Source: JBBRMG01 sp038230955 (GTDB lineage: Bacteria > Patescibacteriota > Doudnabacteria > UBA920). From it: a stretch of DNA of 35,105 bases. A program made the position numbers and the translations under genes. Shown piece by piece: positions 16,010 to 22,066 of this stretch. The stretch is from NCBI GenBank assembly GCA_038230955.1, contig JBBRMG010000011.1, positions 1-35,105 of the forward strand. The letters run 5' to 3'. Below the pieces are notes generated by a model that was given only the letters and a program-made list of their open reading frames with translations, was not told where the DNA came from and did not search any database. How positions within the stretch are numbered: position 1 is the first letter of the stretch; each line of letters begins with the position of its first letter.

Positions 16010-16675
16010 TTATTCTTTGGGGACAAGAGGGTGCTGCTTTAGCAGCTGAGCATAGAACACTAAGTTGCGTGCTAGATTGTGAGCCATATGCTCGGTGGCT
16101 TTATTTTTTAGACGCTTCTCGCGGTCTTCTGCTGGTGGTTGACCAACTTCACCCACCCAATAAGCACAAGCTTCTGGTGGAAGAGTAAAGTTCATGAATG
16201 TCAGCACTTCCATAATTGAGGCAAGAGTTTGTTGGGCGCCGTCTTCGCTACCGGTGATAGTGATGCCGGCGACTTTGTTCAATAGCGCACTACGGCCGGA
16301 GGCAATGTATTCTTCGTCGAGTGAATCCATCCGTTCAATCACGCGTTGCATTAAGCTGGAGCGTTGACCCCACCAAACAGGTGTGGCAAAAATGACAATA
16401 TCGGCCGCTTTGATCTTAGCAACAATTTCGGGCCATTCGTCGTCACCACTTTCTTTAAAGCCTAAGCCCACCGGAATATTTTTGTCGGCTAATCGAATTG
16501 TTACAGCCTTAATCTTGTCGCTGAATTTGTTCATATTTTCAATGACCAAATTACTTAACTCCTCAGTATTAGATATATCAGGGGCGTGTTTGAGCGAAGC
16601 GTTAAGTACCAGCACACTCAGTTCAAGGTCGGCAGCAGGCATATCGCAAGGCAACAATGGTTTAGGTCTGTACAT
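16010..16675 (-). CDS. Flavodoxin-like / NADPH-dependent FMN reductase family protein
   Basis: This 221-aa protein has a flavodoxin-like fold: the N-terminal strand LSVLVLNASLK (about 19-29) would form the FMN phosphate loop region, and IVIFATPVWWGQRSSLMQRVIERMD (positions about 94-118) is the typical flavin-binding loop of WrbA/NAD(P)H-FMN reductases. ITITGSEDGAQQT matches the next strand and loop. It is probably a cytoplasmic oxidoreductase; the electron acceptor is unknown. The first 15 residues are an extension. A promoter, TGTGTT, 17 nt, TATAAT, lies upstream (16700-16728 on the minus strand). It is the first gene of a pair with the alpha/beta hydrolase. Confidence 0.82.
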   Translation of the reverse strand: MYRPKPLLPCDMPAADLELSVLVLNASLKHAPDISNTEELSNLVIENMNKFSDKIKAVTIRLADKNIPVGLGFKESGDDEWPEIVAKIKAADIVIFATPVWWGQRSSLMQRVIERMDSLDEEYIASGRSALLNKVAGITITGSEDGAQQTLASIMEVLTFMNFTLPPEACAYWVGEVGQPPAEDREKRLKNKATEHMAHNLARNLVFYAQLLKQHPLVPKE

Positions 16676-16699
16676 AATATTGTTTTAATTAGTAGATTA

Positions 16700-16728
16700 A
16701 TTATACTACAATATTTAATACCAACACA
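16700..16728 (-). promoter_or_regulatory. Promoter of the flavodoxin-like gene
   Basis: Minus strand: TGTGTT (16723-16728), 17-nt spacer, perfect TATAAT (16700-16705), 24 nt before the ATG. It is divergent from the promoter at 16749-16777. Confidence 0.55.
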
Positions 16729-16748
16729 GGATTGAGAGTAAAATACCG

Positions 16749-16777
16749 TTGACTTTTTCCCTTAAAAAGAGTATGAT
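16749..16777 (+). promoter_or_regulatory. Promoter of the CxDxR protein gene 16854-17387
   Basis: TTGACT (16749-16754), 17-nt spacer, TATGAT (16772-16777). Predicted start near 16784, leaving a leader of about 70 nt that ends in a good Shine-Dalgarno sequence (AAAGGAG, 16838-16844). Confidence 0.75.
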
Positions 16778-16853
16778 TCATCAGTTCGGTAAAATTTATT
16801 TAAGTTTTACTGGGCAGAAATTACGTTTAGACAACACAAAGGAGCGGAGAAAA

Positions 16854-17387
16854 ATGTTACAGACAGGTTTGGTATCGGAAAAAGGAGTTCTATACCCATT
16901 AGGGCAAATTAGCACAACTGGTTACGTGCTCATTTGCGGCGACCCTCGGTTTAATCCGGCGTTTACTGCAAGTATTGAAGATAAGCTCGGATTGCCACCA
17001 CAAGACTCTTGGTACAAAGAGATGCCCGGTGGTGCTCGGTGCTTGACCGGCACAGATGACAAGTTCAACTTTATGATGCGTAAGCTTGAGGTTGTCATCG
17101 GTTTGGCCAAAGGTAATGCAGTCCCTATTTCAGAATTCAAAATTGTTATCGGTAATCATATCGACGGCTGCAAAGGCTATAAAGGAGCCGATGTTGGTCT
17201 CGATCGCACGGGGCAACTTTCATTTCACAGTGTTCAATTAGTCAAAGCTAAGAGTCGGATATTCGAGTATTTTCAGGCCAAGGGAGAAGGGATTCCCCAG
17301 GTTCACACAATGCTCGGAGCAATCGTGTCGGCCGACGGCAAAGACCAGGTAGAAATAATGTGGAACGGCGAAGCCAGCCGTTACTAA
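16854..17387 (+). CDS. Uncharacterised protein with carbonic-anhydrase-like metal motif (CxDxR ... HxxxC)
   Basis: This 177-aa protein of unknown function has ICGDPRF with C28, D30 and R32, a PGG at residues 58-60, and NHIDGC with H102 and C106. Beta-carbonic anhydrases bind zinc with Cys and His-x-x-Cys and use an Asp-Arg dyad in CxDxR; the spacing here is similar but the second motif has one extra residue (HxxxC). It has no signal peptide. ATG 16854 is chosen because GGAG lies 9 nt upstream; the longer frame's TTG at 16749 is the -35 box of the promoter. The neighbouring gene 17497-18243 carries a comparable signature. Confidence 0.7.
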   Translation: MLQTGLVSEKGVLYPLGQISTTGYVLICGDPRFNPAFTASIEDKLGLPPQDSWYKEMPGGARCLTGTDDKFNFMMRKLEVVIGLAKGNAVPISEFKIVIGNHIDGCKGYKGADVGLDRTGQLSFHSVQLVKAKSRIFEYFQAKGEGIPQVHTMLGAIVSADGKDQVEIMWNGEASRY

Positions 17388-17410
17388 CAAGCAGGCAGTT
17401 GCTTTGGTTT

Positions 17411-17442
17411 GGGGTCGATCGTAAGATTGGCCTCATTTTTTT
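17411..17442 (+). terminator. Rho-independent terminator after the first CxDxR gene
   Basis: GGGGTCGATC, GTAA loop, GATTGGCCTC (with G-U pairs), then A and seven T. The T run overlaps the next gene's -35 box. Confidence 0.82.
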
Positions 17443-17469
17443 GACTAATTTTCAATAGTTCTCTAAAAT
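17441..17469 (+). promoter_or_regulatory. Promoter of the second CxDxR gene
   Basis: TTGACT (17441-17446), 17-nt spacer, TAAAAT (17464-17469). Predicted start near 17476, leader of about 20 nt without a clear Shine-Dalgarno sequence. Confidence 0.7.
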
Positions 17470-17496
17470 CTATAAGTATTAATTTGAAACTAGTGT

Positions 17497-18243
17497 ATGA
17501 ATAAAGAACAGGTAAAAACGTTTGCGGACAATGCTAAAATTCAAGCCACGGATGCATGCATGATAAGTCGATGCGTAGATGGTCGTTATGAAGGGTTAGA
17601 AAATTTTCCCGTTATTGCCAAGCCTGGTGGTGACGTGGGCGATGTAATGACCGCGTTGGCTGCTATCAATTTGTTGGACAGCGATGCTTCCACAGAAGAG
17701 GTGTTAAAAATTGTGGTCGATGCTGTCGGAGGTACAGACAAATTTAATTTTCATACTGACAATCATGCTGAACAAGATCAACTGGGCGCAGGCCAGGGTT
17801 GTGGTCATATTAAACTTGCTAAGCAAAATGCTGAGGCCTACGGGCTAAAACAAGATCAGATCGATTTAGTTGTAAGTAAACTACCAGAGCTTAAACACCA
17901 AGGAGCGCATCAGGAAGTCTTACATGGGGATCATGCTGAGCAGGCAGTTGTAGTAGTAGATTCAGAAAACTATGGTTTGAAGCCCTTAGTCCATGGCGCT
18001 GATGGCACAGTAGTGGAAGCGTTTATATACCAAAAAACATTGCATAACAAGCAGTTGGACAAGCTCGCATTGGAAATGGCGGCCCAGCTATTTGGTGATG
18101 GATCAAAAACCATCGAACAGGTAAGAGAATCTTTGACCAAAGGATTTAATATTCAGTTAACGGAGACGCTGAGTCGGTTAGCTAACGGCTTACCTGTGTA
18201 TGAAGTTCACATAGATAACCAAGGCGTTGTCACTGTGAAATAA
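17497..18243 (+). CDS. Uncharacterised protein with carbonic-anhydrase-like metal motif (CxDxR ... HxDxH ... GCGH)
   Basis: This 248-aa soluble protein has no clear named family. RCVDGRYE (C26, D28, R30) is followed by AKPGGDVGD (about 41-49), FHTDNHAEQD (H86, D88, H90) and GAGQGCGH (C102, H104). The order Cys-x-Asp-x-Arg, glycine pair, His-rich loop, GCGH resembles the zinc site of beta-type carbonic anhydrases and related cadmium enzymes, so a metal-dependent hydratase or hydrolase is possible. Additional His residues cluster at about 134-147. It has its own promoter and terminator, so it is not in an operon with the preceding gene despite the shared signature. The function is inferred from motifs only. 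Confidence 0.68.
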   Translation: MNKEQVKTFADNAKIQATDACMISRCVDGRYEGLENFPVIAKPGGDVGDVMTALAAINLLDSDASTEEVLKIVVDAVGGTDKFNFHTDNHAEQDQLGAGQGCGHIKLAKQNAEAYGLKQDQIDLVVSKLPELKHQGAHQEVLHGDHAEQAVVVVDSENYGLKPLVHGADGTVVEAFIYQKTLHNKQLDKLALEMAAQLFGDGSKTIEQVRESLTKGFNIQLTETLSRLANGLPVYEVHIDNQGVVTVK

Positions 18244-18275
18244 AAAAATCCCCGCACTTATGATCGGGGATTTTT
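18244..18275. terminator. Bidirectional rho-independent terminator
   Basis: AAAAATCCCCG (18244-18254) and CGGGGATTTTT (18265-18275) form an 11-bp stem flanked by A and T runs. It serves the + gene ending at 18243 and the - gene ending at 18274. Confidence 0.9.
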
Positions 18276-18996
18276 AAATGAATTCGAAGTTTATGGGATA
18301 GCCCATAATATAATAGAGTCGACCGTTGTGTATTACTGCAATAGTCTTGCTATTAGAGTTATTTGCGTAATACTCCAATGCGGGCTCTCCGACATATGTG
18401 GTGTGACTGAGTCTAGTTACAGATGGGCTATTAGCCAATTGCTGTTCGACATCATGAAGTGTTTCCTTGGTTGTATATATATTTATAATCCAGTAGGCGC
18501 CGCCCCCAGGATGACCGGCAGTGACTGTGTCGGCGGTGGTAGAAAAAACAGCATTGTAGGGAGCAGATGCCCGGAATGCAAATGAATCGCCGCGATATTC
18601 TTTTGTGGTTGGAGTAGGAGCAGGGCCAGGCGTAATAGCGGGCGCAGTTTTAGATATAGGTTGTGGCGTTGTTGTGGCCGGAGCTGTCGCGACCGGCGTC
18701 TTCGTTGCCACGGGAGCTGGTATGCCAGTGCTCGTTCCCAATACTGAGCCCGGACCGCGGGGCGCATCAGTATTGGCTGTTTGGGGGGGAGTGGAAGGAT
18801 TGGCAGGGTTAGAGCTTGTTTCTTGTGGCGGTGTTTCAGAGGGTTTAAATTCATCTACGATAGTTGTTCTGTTAATTTCAGAATTAGCTTTATTTTTTTG
18901 GGGAACAATCCAGTATATAGCGGCTGCGCCAAAAGCCACACATATTACTATGAGTGCTATCTTCCATATATTTTCGCTACTATGGTTTGAATTCAT
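18274..18996 (-). CDS. Single-pass membrane protein with Pro/Thr-rich linker, function unknown
   Basis: This 240-aa protein has a short cytoplasmic N-terminus, one transmembrane helix at about residues 11-30 (IWKIALIVICVAFGAAAIYW), a Pro/Thr/Ala-rich linker (about 50-135) and a C-terminal globular domain (about 137-240). That domain begins YRGDSFAFRASAPYNAVF and contains VGEPALEYY and AVIHNGRLYYIMGY. The architecture is that of a surface-exposed domain on a stalk. No catalytic motif was recognised. The promoter TTGACT, 17 nt, TAGAAT (19005-19033) ends 8 nt before the ATG. The linker produces long open frames on the other strand that are artefacts. Confidence 0.75.
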   Translation of the reverse strand: MNSNHSSENIWKIALIVICVAFGAAAIYWIVPQKNKANSEINRTTIVDEFKPSETPPQETSSNPANPSTPPQTANTDAPRGPGSVLGTSTGIPAPVATKTPVATAPATTTPQPISKTAPAITPGPAPTPTTKEYRGDSFAFRASAPYNAVFSTTADTVTAGHPGGGAYWIINIYTTKETLHDVEQQLANSPSVTRLSHTTYVGEPALEYYANNSNSKTIAVIHNGRLYYIMGYPINFEFI

Positions 18997-19004
18997 GACT
19001 CAAT

Positions 19005-19033
19005 ATTCTACCCCAAAATGAGCCATAAGTCAA
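19005..19033 (-). promoter_or_regulatory. Promoter of the Pro/Thr-linker membrane protein; probable leaderless start
   Basis: Minus strand: TTGACT (19028-19033), 17-nt spacer, TAGAAT (19005-19010), 8 nt before ATG 18994-18996. Confidence 0.65.
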
Positions 19034-19038
19034 GCAAT

Positions 19039-19737
19039 CTATTTTTCTAAATCAATTTTGTAGCCCCGGCCGGAAACAGTATGAATAATTTTGTTGGCGC
19101 CGGGTTGGTCAATTTTCTTCCGTAAATTGAGAATGTGAGTTTCTATGGTGTTGGAAAATAAATCGCCATGAATATCCCAAACATGTTCCATAATGGCTCC
19201 GCGAGACATGACTGCCCCTCTATTACGTAACAAGTATTCTAGTAATCCAAATTCTTTGCGCGTTAGTTTAATATCTTTCCCTCCGCGTTCAGCATGGCAT
19301 CTTGTAGTGTCGATAGTTAAGTCGTCAATGGACATGATTTCGTTTTGGATTTGATTAGGCCGACGCAGCAGCGCCCGTAGCCGAGCTAGTAATTCTTCAA
19401 ATGAAAAAGGTTTAACTATAAAGTCGTCTGCACCAATGTTGAGCAGTTCGATGCGGGTGGGGACCTCGCTTTGTACCGACATCATGAGCACCGGTGTGTT
19501 TTGTTTCCGTTCTCGCATTTCCTGACAAATTTTTGCCCCTGTCTTATAAGGAAGGATATAATCTAGAATGATAGCGTCATAGTTATTGGTACGCGCCAGA
19601 TACGAACCTTTATTGCCATCGCTTTCTATATCAACGCTGAACCCTTCCGATTTCAATCGAATCTTGAGTAATTCTAAAATATCTCGGTCGTCCTCTACAA
19701 CTAGTATGCGCATAATGTTATTTTTTTTATTTGACAT
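19039..19737 (-). CDS. OmpR/PhoB-family response regulator
   Basis: This 232-aa two-domain transcription factor has a receiver domain (about 9-125) with acidic residues in VVEDDRD, the phospho-acceptor Asp in IILDYILP (about residue 58), and the conserved Lys in IVKPFSFEELLAR (about 108). The C-terminal winged helix (about 135-230) has LTRKEFGLLEYLLRN and NTIETHILNLRKKID, then GRGYKI. No histidine kinase is adjacent on this strand; the nearest kinase is at 20588-22066, across a SET gene and on the other strand. ATG 19735 is supported by the promoter; internal ATG 19713 (MRILVVEDD) is an alternative. Confidence 0.94.
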   Translation of the reverse strand: MSNKKNNIMRILVVEDDRDILELLKIRLKSEGFSVDIESDGNKGSYLARTNNYDAIILDYILPYKTGAKICQEMRERKQNTPVLMMSVQSEVPTRIELLNIGADDFIVKPFSFEELLARLRALLRRPNQIQNEIMSIDDLTIDTTRCHAERGGKDIKLTRKEFGLLEYLLRNRGAVMSRGAIMEHVWDIHGDLFSNTIETHILNLRKKIDQPGANKIIHTVSGRGYKIDLEK

Positions 19738-19745
19738 CTGTTTTG

Positions 19746-19774
19746 AGTATAGTCGGAGAACAAGTCTTGCACAA
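19746..19774 (-). promoter_or_regulatory. Promoter of the response regulator; probable leaderless start
   Basis: Minus strand: TTGTGC (19769-19774), 17-nt spacer, TATACT (19746-19751), 8 nt before ATG 19735-19737. Confidence 0.6.
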
Positions 19775-19915
19775 TGCTATAATTGCTGTTTCTGTTGATA
19801 AGTAAGCGAGATTTTACCTAAATTTTATTAATATTTTAGAAAAACTTTAGAATAGGTTAAAATCGTCAGTTTTGTGATAAAATATATGAGTTATTTATTA
19901 GTTATTAATTACCGA

Positions 19916-20341
19916 ATGCCAAAAAAGACAACACAGAAACCCGAGATAAAAGTTAAAGTGAAGGTGAAGAGATCATATGCAGGATTAGGGCTGTTTGCTG
20001 ATCAGGAAATAAAAAAAAATACTTGGATCATTGAGTATAAAGGAAAAATTATTACTAATGAACAAGCGGATGTAATAGGGGGTAAGTACTTGTTTGAAAT
20101 AAATTCAAAGAAGACAATCAATGGAACTACGCGGACCAACACCGCGCGTTATGTTAATCATGCATGTCGGCCTAATGCGGAACCTGTTTGGCATAACAAG
20201 GGGATGTGGATTCAGGCAATCAAGAAAATTGAGATGGGAGAAGAAATCACATACAACTACGGTAAAGATTATTTTGATGCAATTATTAAACCACATGGGT
20301 GCCGGTGCAATAGCAAAGTCAAAGTTCATCGAGGCGCATAA
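19916..20341 (+). CDS. SET-domain protein (putative protein-lysine methyltransferase)
   Basis: This 141-aa protein is almost entirely a SET domain. Visible elements are GLGLFADQEIKKNTWIIEY (SAM-binding start), RYVNHACRPNAEP (the NHxCxPN motif that forms the pseudoknot and active site), GEEITYNYG, and a Cys-containing end HGCRC like a post-SET segment. SET enzymes methylate lysines on proteins; bacterial targets are mostly unknown. The basic N-terminus (PKKTTQKPEIKVKVKVKR) could contact nucleic acid. ATG 19916 is chosen because the longer GTG frame start at 19874 would overlap a TAAAAT box (19878-19883). No substrate is implied by the neighbours. Confidence 0.9.
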   Translation: MPKKTTQKPEIKVKVKVKRSYAGLGLFADQEIKKNTWIIEYKGKIITNEQADVIGGKYLFEINSKKTINGTTRTNTARYVNHACRPNAEPVWHNKGMWIQAIKKIEMGEEITYNYGKDYFDAIIKPHGCRCNSKVKVHRGA

Positions 20342-20373
20342 TTATTGGAAAAGTTTAATATTTCTTTATCTTT

Positions 20374-20415
20374 CCTTGAACCCCTATTGTTTATGATATT
20401 AACATGAGTTCAAGG
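20374..20415. repeat. Inverted repeat upstream of the sensor kinase operon
   Basis: CCTTGAAC (20374-20381) and GTTCAAGG (20408-20415) are perfect inverted copies separated by 26 nt of AT-rich DNA that contains -10-like sequences (TATGAT, TATTAA). It could be an operator pair around a promoter or a hairpin. Confidence 0.6.
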
Positions 20416-20458
20416 TCGAGAGCTCTGCTTGCCCAAGAGAATAATTAAAGATATCGAA

Positions 20459-20572
20459 ATGCAAAACATTTTACTAACAGTTTTGACTGATGAGACTGCA
20501 CGACAGCCTCAGGTGCTAGAGCAAATCGTAGCATCTTCTCAGGCCTATGTGGCTTGGGACGGTTCGAAATAA
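20459..20572 (+). CDS. Possible small protein upstream of the sensor kinase
   Basis: This is a 37-codon ORF from ATG 20459 that ends 15 nt before the kinase ATG. The frame stays open upstream to a TTG at 20429, which would give 47 aa beginning with the basic segment LPKRIIKDIE. The composition is protein-like (amphipathic, ending in VAWDGSK) and it fills the gap between the inverted repeat and the kinase. No family was recognised and no Shine-Dalgarno sequence is clear. It may instead be a leader peptide or chance. Confidence 0.3.
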   Translation: MQNILLTVLTDETARQPQVLEQIVASSQAYVAWDGSK

Positions 20573-20587
20573 ATTCAAATAGCGGAC

Positions 20588-22066
20588 ATGTTTATGGAAT
20601 CGTACGCATGGAATATAAATCCTGTGAAAAACCTTTTTAATAAAAGTGTCCGCTTTTTGTTTTCGTTGTTGCTTAAACCAAAAACGGGATTTGAGGATTC
20701 GATAAGAAGAGAGTTTATTTTAAACATTATATTGGTGGGGTCGATAGTCCTTCTTTTGATGCTCGATTTTTCTGTGCTGTACCATTCTATTTCCCAGGGC
20801 GATGACTATCCTGGTGTGCCGTTTCTGACATTTTCCGCGATACCGGTTGTATTCATTGGCTTATTGTTTTTATCAAGAATCGGCAAGGTCATGCTGTCAG
20901 CTTACTTGCTCATATTTACTTATTTATTGGCCATAACTTATGGGGCTGTCAACTGGGGAGTAGATTTGCAACCAGTGATTTTGAGTTACGCTTTGGTCAT
21001 CGTTATATCTAGCATTCTGATAAGCACTCGGGCCGCATTCATTGTGACGTTAATCATTTGTGCCATCATTTTACCCCTATGGTATTTTCAGATTCATCAT
21101 ATTGTGTCTGTTCAGTGGTATTGGAAAAATAAACCACAGTCTACTGACGCTTTAGTGTTTGCCTGCATCTTATTTTTGATAATGACCGTTTCGTGGTTAT
21201 CAAATAGGGAGATTGAACGGTCTTTAAAGCGAGCTAGGGCTTCGGAAGCAGCATTGAAAGCTCAGCGCGATAATTTAGAAGTAACCGTACTGGAGCGAAC
21301 TAGAGAATTACATGCAATGCAATCGGAAAAAATTGCCCAGCTATATCGATTTGCTGAGTTTGGCCGGTTATCATCGGGATTATTCCATGATCTAATGACA
21401 CCGCTAACCAGTATGTCACTTCATTTAGGCGCATTGAATGAAACTAATCCACAGTTATTCAATGAAACGAAAGGCTTTTTGAATAAAGCGTTTGCTGCAA
21501 GTAAAAAGATAGACCAGTTCGCCATTGCGGTCAAAAAGCAGTTACAGCATCGTGAAGCAATAGAATTATTTTCTATGCGCGACGGAATTGGCCATGCTAC
21601 CGATTTACTGGCGCATAAAGCTTGGCAAAACCAAGTGGTGATACAGTTTGACTTGGTTGAAGATGTTGTGGCATACCAAAACCCGTTGAAGTTTCATCAA
21701 ATAATGGTTAATTTAATTTCTAATGCAATAGATGCCTATGATGAACCAGAGGTAGATTTATCCCGCCCTCGTCAGGTTAAAATAACACTTAGCCAGGATT
21801 CTGAAATGGTAGTAATTCTAGTGCGTGATTTTGGGGCTGGTATCGCAAATGACGCTGTGGCAAAAATATTTGAACCGTTCTTCAGTACTAAACCATCTGA
21901 CAAAGGCACTGGCATAGGTTTAGCGACCACAAAGCAAATAGTAGAAAAGGAGTTGTGTGGATCGATCCAAGTTATTACTGCCATTGGACAAGGAACCACT
22001 TTTCGCATCACAATTCCCCGTTCTAGCATTACTGCACCCCATAATGAAACTGAGATAGTTGTTTGA
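20588..22066 (+). CDS. Multi-pass membrane sensor histidine kinase
   Basis: This 492-aa protein has an N-terminal sensor of about six transmembrane helices (residues 43-205), a coiled-coil linker (about 207-250), a dimerisation/phospho-acceptor helix with FGRLSSGLFHDLMTPLTS (His267), and a HATPase domain. The HATPase domain has an N box NLISNAIDAY (about 375-384), G1 box VRDFGAGI (about 412-419), F box FEPFFST and G2 box GTGIGL (440-445). It should autophosphorylate in response to a membrane or extracellular cue. There is no periplasmic ligand domain, so the signal may be sensed in the membrane. No response regulator is in the operon; the OmpR-type regulator at 19039-19737 is a possible partner. 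The stop overlaps the next ORF by 8 nt. Confidence 0.93.
   Translation: MFMESYAWNINPVKNLFNKSVRFLFSLLLKPKTGFEDSIRREFILNIILVGSIVLLLMLDFSVLYHSISQGDDYPGVPFLTFSAIPVVFIGLLFLSRIGKVMLSAYLLIFTYLLAITYGAVNWGVDLQPVILSYALVIVISSILISTRAAFIVTLIICAIILPLWYFQIHHIVSVQWYWKNKPQSTDALVFACILFLIMTVSWLSNREIERSLKRARASEAALKAQRDNLEVTVLERTRELHAMQSEKIAQLYRFAEFGRLSSGLFHDLMTPLTSMSLHLGALNETNPQLFNETKGFLNKAFAASKKIDQFAIAVKKQLQHREAIELFSMRDGIGHATDLLAHKAWQNQVVIQFDLVEDVVAYQNPLKFHQIMVNLISNAIDAYDEPEVDLSRPRQVKITLSQDSEMVVILVRDFGAGIANDAVAKIFEPFFSTKPSDKGTGIGLATTKQIVEKELCGSIQVITAIGQGTTFRITIPRSSITAPHNETEIVV

Noticed and set aside
16749..16853. TTG start at 16749 for the CxDxR protein
   Set aside because: The TTG is part of the -35 box TTGACT; the ATG at 16854 has a strong Shine-Dalgarno sequence.
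18605..19021. Long + strand ORF opposite the Pro/Thr-linker membrane protein
   Set aside because: It is the Gly/Val/Ala-rich reverse of the Pro/Thr/Ala linker. The minus frame has a membrane helix and a promoter.
7694..22066. Alternative genetic code (UGA = Gly, as in Gracilibacteria)
   Set aside because: UGA ends the nucleotidyltransferase (7694-7696) and histidine kinase (22064-22066) genes at family-appropriate lengths, and no in-frame UGA is needed inside any conserved domain.
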